NCBI RefSeq assembly: GCF_903819215.1
Contig: NZ_CAIJCT010000025.1
DNA length: 64,000 nucleotides
Source of the DNA: Aedoeadaptatus coxii
GTDB lineage: Bacteria; Bacillota; Clostridia; Tissierellales; Peptoniphilaceae
Reading direction: 5' to 3' (one strand)
Position 1 is the stretch's first letter, and the number at the start of each line of letters is the position of its first letter. This document shows, piece by piece, positions 62,133 through 64,000 of the stretch. The position numbers were made by a program, and so were the translations under genes. The notes beneath the pieces were generated by a model that ran no database searches, was not told the DNA's origin, and saw nothing but the letters and a program-made list of their open reading frames with translations.

Positions 62133-63935
62133 GTGATTAATTCGAAAATACTAAATGAAATAATAAAAGATATAAAAAATGTTTTTAAGATAAGAGATAA
62201 GAAGAAATTTGTATTAGAAAATCTTCCTTACCTCTTATTTTTTTATATAGGAAATATCTTTGCAAGCCATGTCAACTCTTATGTAGGAGGAGATATAATA
62301 GATAGAATTCTAGTAGCTTTTAGTCAAATAGATACTTTAAAATATATTCCATCATTAAAAATAAAAAACCTGATACCTGGTCTAATTCTATCAGTAGTTA
62401 TTAAGTTAATCATTATACAGAAAAAGAAAAAAGCAAAAAAGTTTAGAGAGGGTAGAGAATATGGATCGGCAAGATGGGGAAATGAAAAAGACATTGAGCC
62501 ATACATTGACAAGAAGTTTGAAAACAATGTGCTACTAACTCAAACTGAAAGACTTACTATGAACAATAGACCTAAAAATCCAAAATATGCGAGAAATAAA
62601 AATGTAATGGTAATTGGAGGTTCTGGTAGTGGTAAAACAAGGTTTTTTGTAAAGCCAAATCTCATGCAAATGCACTCTTCATATGTAGTAACCGATCCAA
62701 AAGGAACATTAGTCTTGGAATGTGGGAAAATGTTGGAAAGAAATGGATATGAGATAAAAATACTAAACACAATAAACTTTAAAAAATCCATGAGATATAA
62801 TCCCTTTGCATACTTGAAAAGTGAAAAAGATATTTTGAAATTAGTACAAACAATAATTGCAAATACTAAGGGAGAAGGAGAAAAATCAACTGAGGATTTT
62901 TGGGTGAAAGCTGAAAAACTCTATTACACAGCACTTATAGGATATATCTGGTATGAAGCTCCTAAAGAAGAACAGAACTTTACAACTTTACTTGCTATGA
63001 TAGATGCAAGTGAGGTAAGAGAAGAAGATGAAAATTTTAAAAATGCAGTAGACTATATGTTTGAAGCATTAGAAAAAGAAAAGCCAAATCATTTCGCAGT
63101 AAAACAATATAAGAAATACAAACTTGCAGCAGGAAAAACTGCCAAATCAATCCTTATATCCTGTGGAGCAAGGCTTGCTCCATTTGATATTCAGGAACTT
63201 AGGGACTTAATGAAAGAAGATGAACTGGAGCTTGATACACTTGGAGAAAAGAAAACAGCTTTATTCGTAATAATATCGGATACAGATGATACATTTAACT
63301 TTGTAGTATCAATAATGTACTCACAATTATTTAATCTATTATGTGATAAAGCAGATGATGAATATGGCGGAAGACTTCCTGTTCATGTGAGATGCCTACT
63401 TGATGAATTCGCAAATATCGGCTTAATTCCTAAATTTGAAAAGCTGATAGCAACTATTAGAAGTAGAGAAATATCAGCTTGTATAATATTACAAGCACAA
63501 TCACAACTAAAAAGTATCTATAAAGATAATGCAGATACCATAGTTGGCAATTGTGATTCGACGTTATTTTTAGGAGGCAAAGAAAGAACAACATTAAAAG
63601 AATTATCTGAAAGCCTAGGCAAAGAAACCATAGACCTATATAACACATCAGAAACAAGATCGAATCAAAAGAGTTTTGGACTAAATTATCAAAAAACTGG
63701 TAAGGAACTTATGAGTCAAGATGAAATAACTGTAATGGATGGTGGTAAGTGTATTTATCAGTTAAGAGGAGTAAGACCTTTCTTATCTGATAAATTTGAT
63801 ATTACAAAGCATAAGAATTACAAGTTATTGGAAGATTATGATAAGAGAAATATATTTGACATAGAGAAATACCTACAGAGAAAAGATGAGGTTAAGTTAA
63901 AAGAAAGTATGGTAGTTGAAATATTAGATGAATAA
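62133..63935 (+). CDS. VirD4/TcpA-type conjugal coupling protein
   Basis: The 600-aa protein starts at GTG 62133 behind GGAGAGGAA. Two transmembrane segments lie in the first ~95 residues (LPYLLFFYIGNIFAS, LIPGLILSVVIKLIII). The ATPase follows: Walker A MVIGGSGSGKTRFFVKPN, SYVVTDPKGTLVLE and Walker B VRCLLDEFANIG, with the later IILQAQSQLKSIYKDNADTIVGN. Coupling proteins deliver the relaxase-DNA complex to the mating channel. It fits the Tn1549-like order RepA-DnaC-PcfB-VirD4. Confidence 0.93.
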   Translation: MINSKILNEIIKDIKNVFKIRDKKKFVLENLPYLLFFYIGNIFASHVNSYVGGDIIDRILVAFSQIDTLKYIPSLKIKNLIPGLILSVVIKLIIIQKKKKAKKFREGREYGSARWGNEKDIEPYIDKKFENNVLLTQTERLTMNNRPKNPKYARNKNVMVIGGSGSGKTRFFVKPNLMQMHSSYVVTDPKGTLVLECGKMLERNGYEIKILNTINFKKSMRYNPFAYLKSEKDILKLVQTIIANTKGEGEKSTEDFWVKAEKLYYTALIGYIWYEAPKEEQNFTTLLAMIDASEVREEDENFKNAVDYMFEALEKEKPNHFAVKQYKKYKLAAGKTAKSILISCGARLAPFDIQELRDLMKEDELELDTLGEKKTALFVIISDTDDTFNFVVSIMYSQLFNLLCDKADDEYGGRLPVHVRCLLDEFANIGLIPKFEKLIATIRSREISACIILQAQSQLKSIYKDNADTIVGNCDSTLFLGGKERTTLKELSESLGKETIDLYNTSETRSNQKSFGLNYQKTGKELMSQDEITVMDGGKCIYQLRGVRPFLSDKFDITKHKNYKLLEDYDKRNIFDIEKYLQRKDEVKLKESMVVEILDE

Positions 63936-64000
63936 ATTTAAAATTAGAAGTAAGATAGCTATTTAGGAAAGATTAAAAGGAAATACTTGACAAAAAATAT
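63936..64000 (+). other. Window end, possible promoter start
   Basis: These 65 bp hold no gene. TTGACA near 63988 could be the -35 box of a promoter for a gene beyond the window. Confidence 0.3.

Overview
The window looks like a Gram-positive anaerobe with an S-layer, most likely a Peptoniphilaceae/Tissierellia-type coccus. This rests on three giant or large secreted proteins ending in SLH domains, rubredoxin, a hemerythrin-like protein, a clade II (single-chain) FGAM synthase and Firmicutes-type gene order (rpmG-secE-nusG-rplK-rplA). The taxon is an inference. No rRNA or tRNA gene was found.

Layout: 1-738 is a low-complexity poly-G/poly-C edge, a pair of diverged direct repeats and the structured leader of a purine operon. 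739-10153 is purF-purM-purN-purH and an unusual purD-purL gene fusion. 10313-10853 is a RelB/YafQ-type toxin-antitoxin pair. 10953-13296 is a two-component system and a lipoprotein. 13423-15514 is an FAD-dependent dehydrogenase and a hemerythrin-like protein. 15649-17840 is the rpmG-secE-nusG-rplK-rplA operon, with two hairpins that imitate the 23S rRNA site of protein L1. 17942-18670 is a lipoprotein.

18985-46484 is the most interesting part: a large heme/hemoglobin acquisition region. It begins with a 2251-aa Shr/IlsA-like surface protein (hemoglobin-interaction-type domains, NEAT, leucine-rich repeats, FIVAR repeats, SLH). Next is a 2099-aa subtilisin-family protease that itself carries a NEAT domain and SLH anchor. 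Then comes a long operon: winged-helix regulator, DUF454 protein, membrane-anchored NEAT protein, Shp-like heme protein, heme-binding lipoprotein, permease, ATPase, flavodoxin, NEAT-SLH protein and NEAT/copper-amine-oxidase-like protein. Two ABC exporter subunits follow. The promoter of the giant surface protein and the promoter of the regulator carry near-identical 15-bp palindromes (TGATA-N5-TATCA) resembling a Fur box. The simplest reading is an iron-controlled pathway: S-layer-bound proteolysis of hemoglobin, heme capture, relay through the wall by NEAT/Shp proteins, import by an HtsABC-like transporter, and possibly anaerobic heme breakdown helped by the flavodoxin.

46588-52824 holds ordinary chromosomal genes: rubredoxin, a RsbW-like kinase, typA, ybaK, two unknowns, a CvfB-like S1 protein and an rlmD-type methyltransferase. 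From about 52900 the sequence becomes clearly AT-richer and looks like a mobile region. It carries a TetR-controlled ABC pair with ECF S and T components, a truncated ECF ATPase, and then a Tn1549-like conjugative module (CD1845-like protein, RepA, DnaC-like ATPase, PcfB, a broken toxin remnant, a zinc-ribbon protein and a VirD4-type coupling protein) running to the window end.
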